From NCBI GenBank assembly GCA_004154925.1, contig QJNS01000181.1, positions 100,471 to 164,470 of the forward strand: a stretch of 64,000 nt of DNA, read 5' to 3'. The position numbers were made by a program, and so were the translations under genes. Below are positions 38,700 through 50,942 of the stretch, piece by piece. Position 1 is the stretch's first letter, and every line of letters starts with the position of its first letter. The notes below the pieces were generated by a model, which searched no databases, was not told where the DNA came from, and saw only the letters and a list, made by a program, of their open reading frames with translations. The DNA is from Monosporascus cannonballus (taxonomy: Eukaryota > Ascomycota > Sordariomycetes > Xylariales).

Positions 38700-41600
38700 T
38701 TTTTCCTAGTAAGTTTTTTTTACATACTTTTAATATGTTTTCCGGTATATCCAAACGTCGTTTTCGCAAATCCGAATAGCGATTTGCCTTAGTTAATTTA
38801 ATTGAATTCGAAGGTTTTAACGCGATATTTTGTTTTTTTTATTTTGTTCGGCAACTTAATTGCTAAATGATAAATGGAGTTTTTCGTTATAAGGAATATG
38901 TCCGTTAAAATCGTTCGTATAACAGAATAAGAATCCTTATTTTTATAATTAATCGCTATATTGCAGAATCGAAAAAATTAAAAGAAAAAAATTAACGGCC
39001 GCAAAATCTTTGTCCAAAGCTTTTGCGCGTTTTTTTTGCATACGTCGTTAACGTTAGCATTATTAGTTTTAAAGTACAAAGTTTATTAATTGTACCCTTT
39101 AATTTTTAAATAATTTTAACGATTTTGCGCAATTAAAATCGGAATTCGTAATTAAGGTTCAGGCCTTAAAAAGGGTAAACGTTATTAATTAAAATGCGGT
39201 AAATTAAGAGCTTTTTTTGTGGATCTCGTAAATTGGGATATTATTATTTCGGGTGGTTCCGCCGTTACTAGTAAAAATTCTTTAATAGGTATTAGGCGCT
39301 AATAAGATTTTTGGCGGGTTCGCAGGTATTTTCGGAATTTGGGTATTTTTTTCATTTAATTAGGTATTGGGTAAATCCGTTTTGTTTTCATATATTAAGT
39401 ATTTTTTTTATTTCGTATATTTGTTCGTTTTTTATTTTTATATCGTTTTATACCGTATGTATTTTGATTATATTTGTTATTAATTCGAGTAAGGAAATAT
39501 AAAAAATTAGATAAAGTTCGACTTTTGATAAAAATTTTAATTAATAATTGTTTTCTGAGATTTTTTGACGATTTTGTATGGACCGATATATTTGAAATCG
39601 AGTTTTTTGCTAGGTCGTTTTATCTAAATGTTTTTTGTAACGAAAAAAACTATTTCCTTTTTTTCGAAATTTGGTCCTTTTAATTTTTTTTGGTTATAAT
39701 ATTTGTTTATTTGATTTCGTACCAATTCTAGTTTTGTTTTTATTTTTTGATGTAATTATTATAATTATTTTAACGTAAGGATTATTTTAATATTAATTGG
39801 ACCGTTATTACGCGTTTTTTTATAAACCTTTAAAATAAAATCCAAATTTGTGTTTATAAATATTATTTTAATGCTTTTATAATAGCTGGTATTATAAATT
39901 AATTAAGTAATTAGTAATTTTTTAACTTAATTATTTTGTTCGTAATTAATATAATATCGTAAGTAAGTTTTTAAAATTTGGTTTATTCGTTTTATTTATT
40001 TATCCGTTTAAGGTTTAAATATGTTAAATAATTTGTGATTTAGGCCGATTTATATTATAAGGCCTTGCCAGAACTTAGATATAAATATTAATTTTTTGTT
40101 TAATATAATTTTTATTAATAATCCGTATATGCCGAAAATATGTTTAAAAAAATATATGTTAATTATTTGGCGTTTATGTCTTTGTGATATGGTACAAAAT
40201 AGGAAAATTTCGTAAATTGATTTACGATTAAGAAAATGCTGTCGTAATATATTTTGGTAATCAAATTTTTTAATATAAAAAGCTTAATAATAAAGTCGAA
40301 TGTAATTAAATATTATGGTCGTTTTGCGATTAATAATAGCTATAATTTTCCGTATGGTTTGTGTCGTCGAGTATTTGCTTTGGCGCAAATATTATATTGC
40401 CGTATGATTTTTTGTACCGTTAATTTTATTTTAGGAAAAGAATATGTACGTTAAAGTCGCTTTAGGGTTTTGTAGATTTTTGGATATTTATGTAATTAAT
40501 ATTTGTATATTTTTCGTATTAAATCCTTTTGGTAATTTTCTAGTATTTATATTTTGTTTGTTTTTTAGTTTTCTAGGAGATTATCGTTATATTGTTAGAT
40601 TTTCTGATATATATTGCTGGGTACTGCACGAATCGTCGTAATCTTTCGTAGGCGTAAATGTTTTTTATAGTGGTATTAAAAATTATATAGCTAATTTTGA
40701 CCAATTTTTTTCGAGGTTTGGTTACTTGCTTAGGGTATTTGCTTTGCCGTTTTTTGAATTTTTTTGTGGATAATAACGAAGTTGAAGTTCGCCAATTTTT
40801 TTGCGTAATGAAATTATCGTTCTATAAGTTTTTTGGTTATGGTAAATTAGGTAAAATTTTGATAATTTGTATAAACCTTAACCTGGTGTAAATTTCCTTT
40901 TAAAAAATGCCTAAATTCTCGAAATATTATAATAATAATTATACATTTTTTATTTGAAATGCCGTAATTAAATTTGGTTTTTTTTAATTTATACGAAAAA
41001 AATATAATAAAGTGTAATTTACTTTAATTATTTCGTTATTCGATTATTACGTTTAATACGTAATTCGAAATATTGGTTTTTAGTTTAACGGGGCGGTTTA
41101 AATCGTATATGATTAGTATTGGTTCGTTAGTAATTATATTTTTGATATTCTGAAATACCTTTTCCGTATTTGTTATTTATTTAAATTCTTTTTTTTCGTA
41201 AGATTTATTAAGGGTATAATTATTTTATTAAAGTTTCGAATAAATTTCCTATAATAGTTAGCAAATCTAAAAAATGCCTATATCTTTTTAATTATTATTA
41301 GCGTCTATTATTTTGTGATTATAGCGATTTTCTTGGAGTTTATTTTGATATGTTCTGGAATGATAATATATTCTAGATATTTTACGTTTTATATATGGAA
41401 TTGATTTTTTTCCGCGTTAATAAGTAACCTTACGTTTTGTAAAGTTTAAAGAACTTTATGAACGTATTTTACGTATGCTTTTTCCGTTTCTAAGAAAATG
41501 AGAATGTCGTCGAGATAGCAAATAACGAAAATATCAAGGTATTTTTGTAATACATAATTTATTATCCGCTGAAAAGTTATTAATACGTTCGTAAATCCTA

Positions 41601-44590
41601 TTAGTATAACTAAAATTTAAATAATCCGTATTTCGTATTAAAAGTTGTTTTTTATTTGTATTTTTTTATCCTAATAAGGTTATATCCATTTTTGAAATCG
41701 AATGCGATAAATTATTTAATTTCGTAAAATCGGTTTTTTATTTCCGTAATTAAGAATAATAATATTCGATTTTTGATGGTAATATTATTTAATTATCGAT
41801 AATTAACCATAAGTCGTAATTTTTTATTTTTCTTTGGTACGAAAAACATTAGGTATCCTATTAGTAATTTCGAAGGTCGAAACTATTTTTTCTATAGCCG
41901 ATCTTTTAGGTATTTTTTAAAAATACGTAATTCGTTTTTATTAAGATTGTAAATAGGGTAAAACTTTGTCGAAAATTTTCTTTAAAAATTATTTTGTGAT
42001 TTTATTCGTTATATTCTAATAACTTTATATTAAGTTCTTTTCTGAAAAGCTGCTTATATTTTTATTATTATAATAGCATATTGGTTAAATCTTTTAATTT
42101 TTGGGGCTATTGTTCTTATTTTTTTAAATCGTTATTTAATTATTTTAATTTTATTTTAATAATAATAACAATACGTTATATTTTTTTAATATCCGTTTTT
42201 TTTATATTTTGTTCTTTTAGGTAATAAGGTATTTGTCGTATTTTTGTGCCTGTATTTATCGTTATTATTAATCGAATGTTAAAATCTTAATTTTTCTTTT
42301 TTTTATTTATTAATAAGGAATAAAATAAATTTTATTTGGCCAGTTCCGCCGTTAATTAAAATTCCGTATTGGCATATCCATAATAATTCTAAAATTATAT
42401 TGTAATTCTCAAATAAAACGATATCGAAATTAACCGTTTAATATTATTTTTTAACAAAAATTTCGAGGTAATTAATTTCGCATATAATTTTTCTGTTATC
42501 GTAAGCGAATTCCTAACCTTCGGCATTCGTCGTTATATAAGATTCCAATTTATATTTCCATAACAGTTTAAGCTTATTAATTATATCCGGTGCAATATAA
42601 TTTCCGCCTAAAGTTCCGCAATAGTAAATTGCGGTATATTAGTACGTTTTAATTCGTATTTCTAAGGTAATAAGGTTATTAACATTTCTTATCGTCGCGT
42701 TTAAAGCCTTTTTCGAAAATTCTTTTTAATTTCTCTAAGTTTCGTTATTTTACGGCTTTTTTACTGGTAACCTTTTTTTTTAACTTTTATTCAAATTTAT
42801 CGAACCTTGCTTATATTTCTTCGTTTAACGCGTTAAGCTGTTATATTTATTGCTGTTGTCGGCGTACTATTTCTTCGAACTATATTAGTTATTCCTAATT
42901 TTTGGCAGTTTTTTTCCCTATTAAATAAATTATTTTTTATATTTGCGATTATATCTTATTATGCGTCGTTTTGGCTGTTATTTCAGAAATCTCCTATAAA
43001 TTAACGTATCTTTTTTTAATAATCTTTTTTTCGTAAGGATTTGTAATATATATTAATTGAAAATAAAAATCCGTAATAACTTTTTAATAATACTTTTTTA
43101 CCGTACGTTAAATTAATTTTTTTTCCGTTTAGTAATTATATTATTTATAATGACAAAAGGGGTTTTCTTACTGGCACTGCTTTTTTTTAAGTTAATTTTT
43201 TGTTTCGGCCAATTATTAAATATTTCCTGGAGCTATGGTTTAAAATTATCGATATTATTACTTATTATTTTTGTTATGCCCGGTACGGTTTGGAAAATCG
43301 AATCCTTCGTAATATATACGGGTAATTCATATATAAATATATTGTTTCCATTTTTCGTAATCGGGATAGTTTTGTCGTCGACAATATATAACGTACATTT
43401 TGCCATATTAATCAGGTATTCCGGAACAGATTTTTTCTGTTTAATTCTGGTATTTGCATAACCATCCTTATAACGTTTTTTGCCGTGTTCGTAATATTTG
43501 TTAAGTTAGTTTTCTAGTTTTTCGTATTTTTTGTTAAATTTCTTATCGTAATAATCTCTATTGGACTTTTTGTTATAAGCCTAATTTGTATTTGGCTTAA
43601 ATTATGTTAATAACTTTATTATCGTTTCTTTAATTATTCCTAGGCTGTTTTTCCGGTATAGGGGTCCAGTTATTTTATTATGGCTTTTTAGGTTTCTTAT
43701 ATTTATAGGCCTTATGTTCTATTTTGCCATAATTAAAGCATTTAATCTGGTTTTAATTTTATCTATAAGTAATACCAAATTCCATAGGTCCTAACGCTGT
43801 TTTATAAGAAATAAGGGGTACGTCTCGTTTTTTCCCCTGGTTGGACTTATTATATCCCGAACGTAAAGTATATTATCCTTTTTTTTTCTGTCGTTTTTCA
43901 AATTGTTAATTGTTAATCTTAATTACCTTTACGATATATCGGTCCAAAGCAATTAATTATTTAATCCGAATAATCTTATTTTTCATATTATTTTTTAGCC
44001 TTTTATAAAATATATTAATAAAGGCGTCGGTTTCGTCGTTTCCTTATTTTACTTTAACCACAAAACTTTTAAAGATTACGGCATATTTGGACGTAAGTTC
44101 TTTTTATCGGAATTGCAAAAGTTATTAAACCGTTAATCGTTTTTTATCCGGATTACCAAAATTATTACGTATTTTGTTTACGAAATTAATATAAGCTAAA
44201 AAAATTTCGTTAATAAAATTTTCTTTATTTGCTTTTTTTATTTTTAAGAAATTTCTTATAATAGGCTTAAATTAATTAGCCGTATTTCTTATTAAATATG
44301 CTTTTATTATTAGGATTATATCTGCTAGGTTGCTAAAGTTTAAAAAGCGAAAGTAAACTTATACTTAAATTAAAAAGATTTAAAAATTGCCCTTTTTATC
44401 GTAAGGTTTTGGTTTTTTAGGCTTTATACGAGCGAAAAAGGGTTGGGCAAATAGCGTAACCCTAAATTATCGAACTTTTTTCTCCAGTTCCTAAATTCGA
44501 ACCTAAAGCTGTTAAATAAAGGTTTTTTAAGTGTTAATCGATATTTTAACAATATTAAATATTACTTAAAGTTTAACGATATTATTAAAT
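38700..44590 (-). pseudogene. gag-pol remnant of element C
   Basis: In minus-strand order: a gag zinc knuckle near 43700-43765 (KCFNYGKIEHK, one Cys now Tyr), reverse transcriptase near 41630-41860 (a YRxLNNITIK-like segment and FNxKYG), and integrase near 39990-40110 with the same F-x-x-P-x-T-D-G arrangement as element D. Stops in all frames. The longest open piece (43150-43461, plus strand) is antisense and not a gene. Confidence 0.75.
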
Positions 44591-44597
44591 AAAAGTT

Positions 44598-45002
44598 TGT
44601 AACGTATAACGGTAAAACGGTTTAACTAATTATTAAATTTTAAGTCGACGGGTTTATATTAACAGAAATATCGTAAAAATTTAAGTAATAAACATAATAA
44701 TCGTATTACGTCTTTTAATACTGGAAATGCCTTATTATAAACGATTAATATTAATAAATGTTATAAACTAAAGTTATTTAAATTATGAAATTAATAAGCG
44801 TATATATTTTTCTCCTTTAGCTGGATTACCACCAGTAAGTTAGTAATCCGGCTTACTGGCTTATCACCAATGAGTTAATGATCCGGCTTACTGGCTTACC
44901 ACCAGTAAGTTAGTGATCCATTACGTGACTTGATCCACATGGTTTTCTTGGCTTTTTCCGTTGCGACCGTTCCTGGAGGCCGTGGCTTGTCAGGTCGTAA
45001 CA
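44598..45002 (-). repeat. 5' LTR of element C
   Basis: 405 bp, TGTAACG...GTAACA, with three hairpin units (about 44820-44925). Less mutated than the other LTR, most clearly over the U3 part at 44820-45000. Confidence 0.85.
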
Positions 45003-45007
45003 GTTTT

Positions 45008-45720
45008 TGCTAAGGTATAAAAATTAAAATATTTTTATTAAATAAAAATAATCAGCAAATTAATTAGTATATAAATTAATATATCTATTTAATATTAATT
45101 GAAATATAATATTAATTTTATTATATATATATTTATTAAATTAAACCGTTTTTAAAACTTTTTATAAATTATATATTATATAATTAAATAAAACTTTTGT
45201 TATTTACGTAATAAACCCTTAATACTTGAAATTAAATTAAATTTTTTTAATCTTATATAGACCCCAAAAATAAATAATATTTGAATTATTTTCATTCTTG
45301 GTTTTTATCATTTTGTCGATGTTTATTTTTAAATAACTGATAATAAAAGAATTTTTAATTAATGTTATTAAATTTTAAATTTGTAATATCATAATTTAGA
45401 AAACTTATTTTTCAAAACAAGAAATAAATATAAATTATTTTTTCGATTTGAAAATAATATTATAACGTAATAACTTTTAAAAAATTCTAGTATTTAGTTT
45501 TTAATAAACAAATAAAACTAATAATAATATTAATATATATTTCGAAATATTTTTCGATTATTCTTAAAATATTAATACATATTTTTAAATATATAGTTGT
45601 TTCATTTATAAAGTTAAATAATTATTATATAAATTAATGTTTATTAAATAATAATTTTATTTTTTTAAAAAAAAATTAATTCGTTATATTTTAATATTAT
45701 TAAAAATTTTATTTAATAAG
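45008..45720. other. gap: AT-rich interior of the hAT-type element
   Basis: Between Gypsy C and the right terminus. Very AT-rich; no coding motif seen. Confidence 0.5.
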
Positions 45721-45841
45721 TACCCGTAGGTAATTAAGCCGCAAGCGGGTAATCGCGGGTATTTTTGAAAAAATACCAAAACTACCTACGGTTGCCCACC
45801 CACGGTCGTGGGTAGTCCGTGGGTACCCATTGCAAACCCTA
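45721..45841. repeat. right terminus of the hAT-type element
   Basis: Read inward from 45841: TAGGGTTTGCAATGGGTACC, then ACTACCCACGACCGTGGGTG and CAACCGTAGGTAG, then a second ACCCG-rich cluster. Only the first 11 bases match the left end exactly. The rest shares short words rather than alignment, as is common for hAT subterminal regions. Confidence 0.7.
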
Positions 45842-45849
45842 CGCGGCTG

Positions 45850-46981
45850 ATAGTACGGGATGACTCATATGGGGCACTATCGTCGCATCGGCAATATTTT
45901 CAGGATACCACGAATTACCGGGAGCCTGGAGCCGAGACTTCGCCAGTTTGTGGGGCCGTGTCTTAATATTGACCAGCAGGTAGGCCCAGGCCAGAATATC
46001 TACTGGGTCTAGTGTCGGTACCAATGGTACCGTGTGTCGAATCACCACCCCGCGGCACCATGGCCCAGGTTGGCACCGATATCAAAGGTCGCGGGATTGG
46101 AATGCCACGTACATCAGAAGCCGGAGAAGTAAAACAAGCATTTTGCGAAGAAACATCCCGACATCACGGTCGGAACAGGGAAAGGGATAAGAGATATAAC
46201 CGACCGACCGCACACTTTTACCGGAGGGCGGGCTAATGCCAAAAATCAGCTTCGAACCTCCTCAAGACAAAAAGGGTAGTCTTTGTAGAAAGAGGTACCA
46301 TTCCTATAGCCGCGGTCGCCAAATCGCGTATCCCTAGATCTGATATACTTTACGTCTCGTCGCCTGGTGTACGTTAGAAGTGTTTTAAAAATAATCTTGT
46401 AGGTCCTTATCTCCCTATTCAATAGCTGCCTGCCCTAGCACGGGTAATATCTCCAGGTAGAGGGTATCATTAGTTTCATCACAATCATTCAACCCGGATT
46501 TCTCCAAGCGATATAGAGATTTATCACAATCAGCAATTTTCTCATCCCGATACTTACCACTCGGCATATGCTAACTGTCACAGTTAGGCTGATCGCGAGA
46601 AAAGGTTGCATAGAGTGTGGGAAGTGATAATTGTCTGACTAGAATTGAGCTCCAAGGAGCGGTAGCTAGGAAGCTCTCTATATACTGTGGGAGCACCCGG
46701 AATAAGGTTCTTCCGGGTGCTGTGGAGCTTGATAACTAACACAGATACCCCTATTCCACGACACTAACTATAAACGAGCCCAGACATGCTCTATAGTAAG
46801 TTTGACGACAGCCCATTGTGCCTCGGTATTAGCTGCCAGACAAGCCAGATTAGGTATCTCCGTTGGAAGGGAGAGTTACCGGGGAAGCAGCTTTTGGAGG
46901 AAACTAAACGCAAGATCTTTTGCTGCTTCTCTGCCAGACACTCCATTGTTTCTAGATAGTATCTATCGCCCTAGAGCCTTC
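45850..46981. other. gap: GC-balanced, no confident gene
   Basis: Genic composition, but only short frames. A minus-strand frame of about 69 codons (46048 down to 45839) runs into the hAT terminus and could be the end of a gene split by it: if the element and one duplicate are removed, the frame continues for about 45 further codons into 29122-28985. I recognise no family. Confidence 0.4.
46692..46721. repeat. 11-bp perfect inverted repeat (hairpin)
   Basis: AGCACCCGGAA, 8-base loop, TTCCGGGTGCT. It lies in unannotated GC-balanced sequence; function unknown. Confidence 0.8.
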
Positions 46982-47414
46982 TTATACGTCGATGAATACC
47001 GTTTCTAATTCCGAACTTATGATGTTTCCATCCCACTCCAAAGAAAAAGGGAGCCGGCGAATTCTTTCCCTGTAGACAGAGCCCGTGTCCGGGAGAAGTG
47101 TGCGAGGATAGAGATAGAAGCAATTAGGTGAAACTAAGCGATGCCCATGGAATGATTCACATCCCTTCTCATCTTCTGGAATGATCTCGTATATTAAAGA
47201 CTTCCACGCAAGGATTGTATTCGTGACAGGCTTCAATGGCACTTACCGAGTGTTGTTTCTCGAAGTTGGACGCCTCACTTTTTACATGTTTAAAGGCAGT
47301 GGCGACCGGGGCGACCGGCGACTGGAACCGTAGAGGTCGAATTGAATAATAATTTTGAAAAATGAAGAGAGCGATAGGAGTAGTCACTTGCTGAGACATG
47401 TAATTGACAACCAA
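46982..47414 (-). CDS. possible small two-exon gene, unknown
   Basis: Two overlapping minus-strand frames (47414-47247 and about 47180-46982) are linked by a good fungal donor (GTAAGTGCC at about 47246) and a CAG acceptor about 70 bases on. However, the reading phases do not join cleanly at these two sites, so either another site is used or the gene is broken. The downstream part contains RLVSPNCFYLYPRTLLPDTG and FSLEWDGN. No domain recognised. It may be a pseudogene. Confidence 0.25.
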
Positions 47415-47961
47415 ATACTAGTGCTAGCTCAGGCTTCATCAGGGCGCTTCTCGCTGTAAGGATATGAATCGGCAGAATTCCCTTTCAGCCTCACTTTGAA
47501 TCCGCTCAAACATGACAACCTACCCGCAACTTAAAGGCCAGCAATACATACCAGGAGGTCTAACCAGTGATTTCTTGGAAGACGATAGAGACACTCCGAT
47601 CCTAGGACTTCAATCTGTAGATTCAGTCATTTTAACGCGGACCCTAGGGCAGCCGGCGAACCTATCATCCCAGCATATCCTCCCTGTTTCCATCGCTTTC
47701 CTTCTCTAAAAAGGTCTTCTCAAAGATACAGAGCGCGCATCTGATGGCGCTTTCTTCTGAATAAACGCACCAAATATTTCCACCTTGAGCCTGAGCTGCC
47801 GATCAAGCTTCTCCAATAAGAAATATTTTCGTTCATAACTGGTTTTCACGCAGCTTCCTTCTTCACAACGAATTATTTTGGCTTCCACCGTCATCTCACC
47901 TCGCACCACGCTTCAAGCTACCGACCATCATATCTGCCAACCATATGAGATTCCACCCAAC
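47415..47961. other. upstream region of the kinase gene
   Basis: Contains short frames on both strands (47512-47709 plus, 47706-47909 minus) that I do not support as genes. The kinase promoter should be here; no distinctive box seen. Confidence 0.4.
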
Positions 47962-49458
47962 ATGGCATCCCCTCAGCAAGTAGCCGTCGTGGTATGGCAT
48001 AACGGGCAATGACTCTCGTGGAAGAAGTGCCCCGGCCCTCACGACAAAGAGAAGCGCCGTCCACTCTGCAAAGCCGTTCGGGGCGATGGATTGCCTCAGG
48101 AATTACGGGTACCTCCAGACGACTGCTACACCTTTGGACCGCAAGGGGAGACCGCCCAAAACTGGGACTACCTACTTCCGGCATGCGCCTCGCATGACGC
48201 GGACGGCACGTTTCAGCTCAAGCCGCCTCCCGATGACCAAGGCGAGACGCGAATTTCCAGCGCCGTGACTTACGATTCGTGGCTCCTCGATGGTCGAGGC
48301 AGACACATCCATGACGAGCAGGACGTCCCCTGGAGCGCCATGGGAATGCAGGTGGGATACGTGACATTTGTCGCGGTGCTCACATCCGACGCCCGCAACC
48401 GATCCCGGAGGTTCCATGGCATTCTCAGCAAGATCTTCATGCAACGGCTTGTAGCCGAGTGCTCGGACATTCTGGGTCTCTCCGGTGGTTTTACAGGAAT
48501 GCCGCTGGAACTCGCTGGCGAGATCGGGACCTATCTAGTTGTGAAGGAGCAAGCAGTTCGCCTTGGAACGGGAGGGCACGCCGATGTCTTCAAGGGCTTT
48601 AATGCGAAGAGCGGGAAGGTATTCGCCTGCAAATTCATGAGGCCGTGTTCTTCATCATCATGGGACCGGGAGGTCGCCAGACTCGAGAGACAGAACTTGA
48701 GTTTGTTGAAGCACGTGAGTTGCTCCGGCGTGTCGAGCAGACAGGCAAAGGACGGCTCCGGTGAAAGCAAGCTAATTAAGAAACAGGAACATATCGTCAG
48801 TTTTCACGACTTCTGCAACGACGAAGACGTCATAGTCATGGAGCGCATTCACCACGGTTCATCCCACCTTCTATACGGTGGATATGGATGGCCGGCCGGG
48901 AGCATACCGAAGCTTGCGGAGCAAATGTGTAGCGCGCTGGACTGCATGCATTCGGAGCTGAACATGGCACACAAGGATATCAAGGCCAACAATATACTGA
49001 TCAAACGAAAAAACCCCTTATGGGCGGTTCTGACGGACTTCGGCCTGTCGTCTACGTCGCCGGATCCCCACAACTGGGGCCATCCGATATACAGAGCTCC
49101 TGAGACCTTCACCACCCTCGACGCCCACTGTCCGGCCGACATCTGGGCCCTTGGCGTCACGGTCCTGGAGCTTTCCCTTAGCTCCTTTAGTGGGTCCCTG
49201 AAATTTGACGGCGGTGTGGGCAAAGAACCCCGAGCGGTGATGGCATACTTCGAGGCGTCCGCAGCTAACCTATCACCAATATGCAGGATATTTCTGAAGG
49301 GAATGCTGCGACCGGACCCCAAGAAGCGCTGGAGCGCGGCAGGCTGTCTCCAATACTTGGAGAACGCTCTTAGGCCTCGGGACAATAAGCGTGGGCCTAC
49401 CCGAGTAGCTTCTAAACGTACCACAACGACTAGACGGTCCCAGAGAGGAAGAGGTTGA
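47962..49458 (+). CDS. protein kinase-like protein
   Basis: Serine/threonine kinase domain with all key residues visible: glycine loop LGTGGHADVFKG (from about 48561), the ATP-binding Lys in FACKF (48631), an E in DREVARL for the Lys partner, catalytic HKDIKANN (Asp at 48976), DFG (49036), YRAPE (near 49090) and DIWALG. HKD replaces HRD, which is tolerated. About 160 residues ahead of the kinase match nothing I know. The C-terminus is basic (TTTTRRSQRGRG). Start: the uninterrupted frame begins at a TTG (48091). The ATG at 47962 is in the same frame but followed by a TGA at 48010. A 45-base GTAGCC...GAAG intron (47980-48024) would remove it, giving about 483 residues; otherwise the ATG is dead. 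A solo LTR begins 33 bases after the stop. Confidence 0.75.
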
Positions 49459-49525
49459 TGCCTAGTGCGGAAAAACGAGGAGTTTATCGTTGTTGAACCT
49501 AGCTACGCCATGGCTTAGTTAGCTA

Positions 49526-50942
49526 CAGTGAGGGGCCAAAATAATCCGGCCCAACCCCACAACTTTTAGCCACACCCATATTCATCAACAACTTCACATA
49601 TACATATTTCAATCAAATAAAATCGTAAAAATAAACGGGCTCTAATACTGTATTCGTCTGTTTCTAAGCTTCAAAACCGTATATACCGACCTTTAGCCTT
49701 TTTAACAGCCCACAGCCGTTTCCCCATAGACATAATAACCTTCATTATAAAAGCGTCCGGGATGGCTTCTTACGCTTTATGCAAACATTCGATAAAACGG
49801 ATGGTATCCAGCTTATTTTTTTTAAGTTCTCAAAGGTCCGGAAAAATCTTTTTTAAGTTCTTTTTAAGCACAGCCTATATATGTTCAATTAAGTTAAGGT
49901 CAGGGCTATATAATAACCAATTCGGAAAAACTTTTACAAAGTTATTTATTAACCAATTTAAGGATTTTTCGCAAATATATATAATAACGTTATCCTATTA
50001 GAAAAAACGCCAGGGCTTATAAATTGGTAATAATCCTTCGCCTAAAGCTGTCCGATAACTCCAATTGTTAATCCTTCGTTTGAAACCGTTTGGTTTTGGA
50101 GTTAGGTCGCGTTACATAACGATAAAAGGCGTACGGCATCCTTTTCCATCCGTCCCAATCCATATCCCACCTTAAATTATAATGGATATATTCGCTTTAA
50201 CGTAATTCTTAAGGTTAACGAACTCCTTGTTCCATTTTTCGGACGGGAAACGAAATACCTAAGCCATTAGGCTGCTAAAGGAATTTTGGCAAAAAGATTC
50301 GTCGGAAAATATAGCCTGAAATCGTTAGCTAAAAGCTATATTAACTTTAACGTTACGTACCTATAATAAATCTTTAAGGTAATTAAGCTAATAATATACA
50401 AAAGTATATTTAAATTTCGCCGTTTCTTTAAAAAATGGTATCCTTTTTTAAGATTTTTATTTGCGAAAATTTTACTTTTTCATAATACTCTTGATAAAAC
50501 GGATGCTAATTTTGAATCTAATTATTTTCCGAATATATTTATACGTAACCTTTCGGTTTTTTTTGCAAAGTAAAAAAAATCCATTTTTTCTAACGTTTCG
50601 AAAAGCCCGGACGACCTTTTTTTTTTTTTGTTTCGGATCGAAAATACGGCCGTTTTTCCAGTCGTTAATAATAAAAGTAATAACGGATTTCGAAATCTTA
50701 AACAAATCCGTTAAACGACGTTGTGGTATCCCAAGCTTATTTGCGGTAACAATGCAAGCCCTTTTCCTGGGAGTAAATTCCTGACCTTTGTGACGACCGA
50801 TAGCCAATTCGGCGTAAAAAGCTTCGAAATCGGCCATGATTTGAAGAAGTTATGAATTTTGGAAAGTTGAGTATTATCGAGAAGTGGTTCTGAAAATCGG
50901 GTGGCTGGGAAGCTTGGGCCGGATTATTTTGGCCCCTCACTG
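49526..50942 (-). mobile_element. Tc1-like DNA transposon, decayed
   Basis: 1.42 kb with near-perfect inverted repeats of 29 bp or more, CAGTGAGGGGCCAAAATAAT inward from each end, flanked by TA (49524-49525, 50943-50944). It carries one transposase frame on the minus strand. The interior shows moderate RIP-like decay while the terminal 30 bases are intact. Confidence 0.9.
49750..50837 (-). pseudogene. Tc1-like (DDE_3-type) transposase, broken
   Basis: The first 121 codons are open (50837-50472): a helix-turn-helix start with FTPRKRACIVTANKLGIPQR and SKSVITFIINDWKNG. After that the frame is broken, but the catalytic triad can be followed on the minus strand: FSDES near 50300 (first Asp), *DN near 49995 where QDN is expected (second Asp), and YSPDLNLIEH near 49885-49915 (Glu), followed by LKKNL. 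Role: binds the terminal repeats and moves the element into TA sites. Stops (for example the one just before DN) make it inactive. Confidence 0.85.

Larger units (their letters stand above)
38265..45002 (-). mobile_element. Gypsy (Ty3) LTR retrotransposon C, degenerate
   Basis: A 6.74-kb minus-strand element with LTRs 38265-38661 and 44598-45002 and an exact 5-bp duplication GTTTT (38260-38264, 45003-45007). It belongs to the same family as B: the LTRs share the TTACTGG/CCAGTAA hairpin units and R-U5, and the coding region is alignable with D (for example 39840-40080 with 6110-6350). A purine tract (GGGAAAAAGGAGGTCG on the minus strand) lies against the 38265-38661 LTR. It inserted into the hAT-type block. 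Confidence 0.9.
29131..45841. mobile_element. hAT-type DNA element with nested insertions
   Basis: The block starts TAGGGTTTGCA and ends TGCAAACCCTA, an 11-bp perfect inverted repeat of hAT type. It is flanked by an exact 8-bp duplication CGCGGCTG (29123-29130, 45842-45849), the length typical of hAT. Subterminal words built on ACCCACGG and CCGTAGGT recur at both ends. The 16.7 kb include a Fot1/pogo copy, a 150-bp repeat and Gypsy C; without them about 7.9 kb remain. I could not read a hAT transposase in the RIP-destroyed interior, so superfamily assignment rests on ends and duplication length. The AT/GC boundary coincides with both ends. Confidence 0.75.

Noticed and set aside
39311..40891. 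Cluster of plus-strand open frames in element C
   Set aside because: Antisense to the minus-strand integrase region; composition-driven.
43150..43461. 103-codon plus-strand frame
   Set aside because: Antisense to the gag region of element C; no domain, hydrophobic only because of T-rich codons.
1..45841. Possible giant Starship-type element
   Set aside because: No tyrosine-recombinase captain gene or intact cargo genes are visible; the blocks are explained by hAT ends and retroelements.
48849..49424. 191-codon minus-strand frame over the kinase
   Set aside because: Shadow of the kinase domain, whose motifs are complete on the plus strand.
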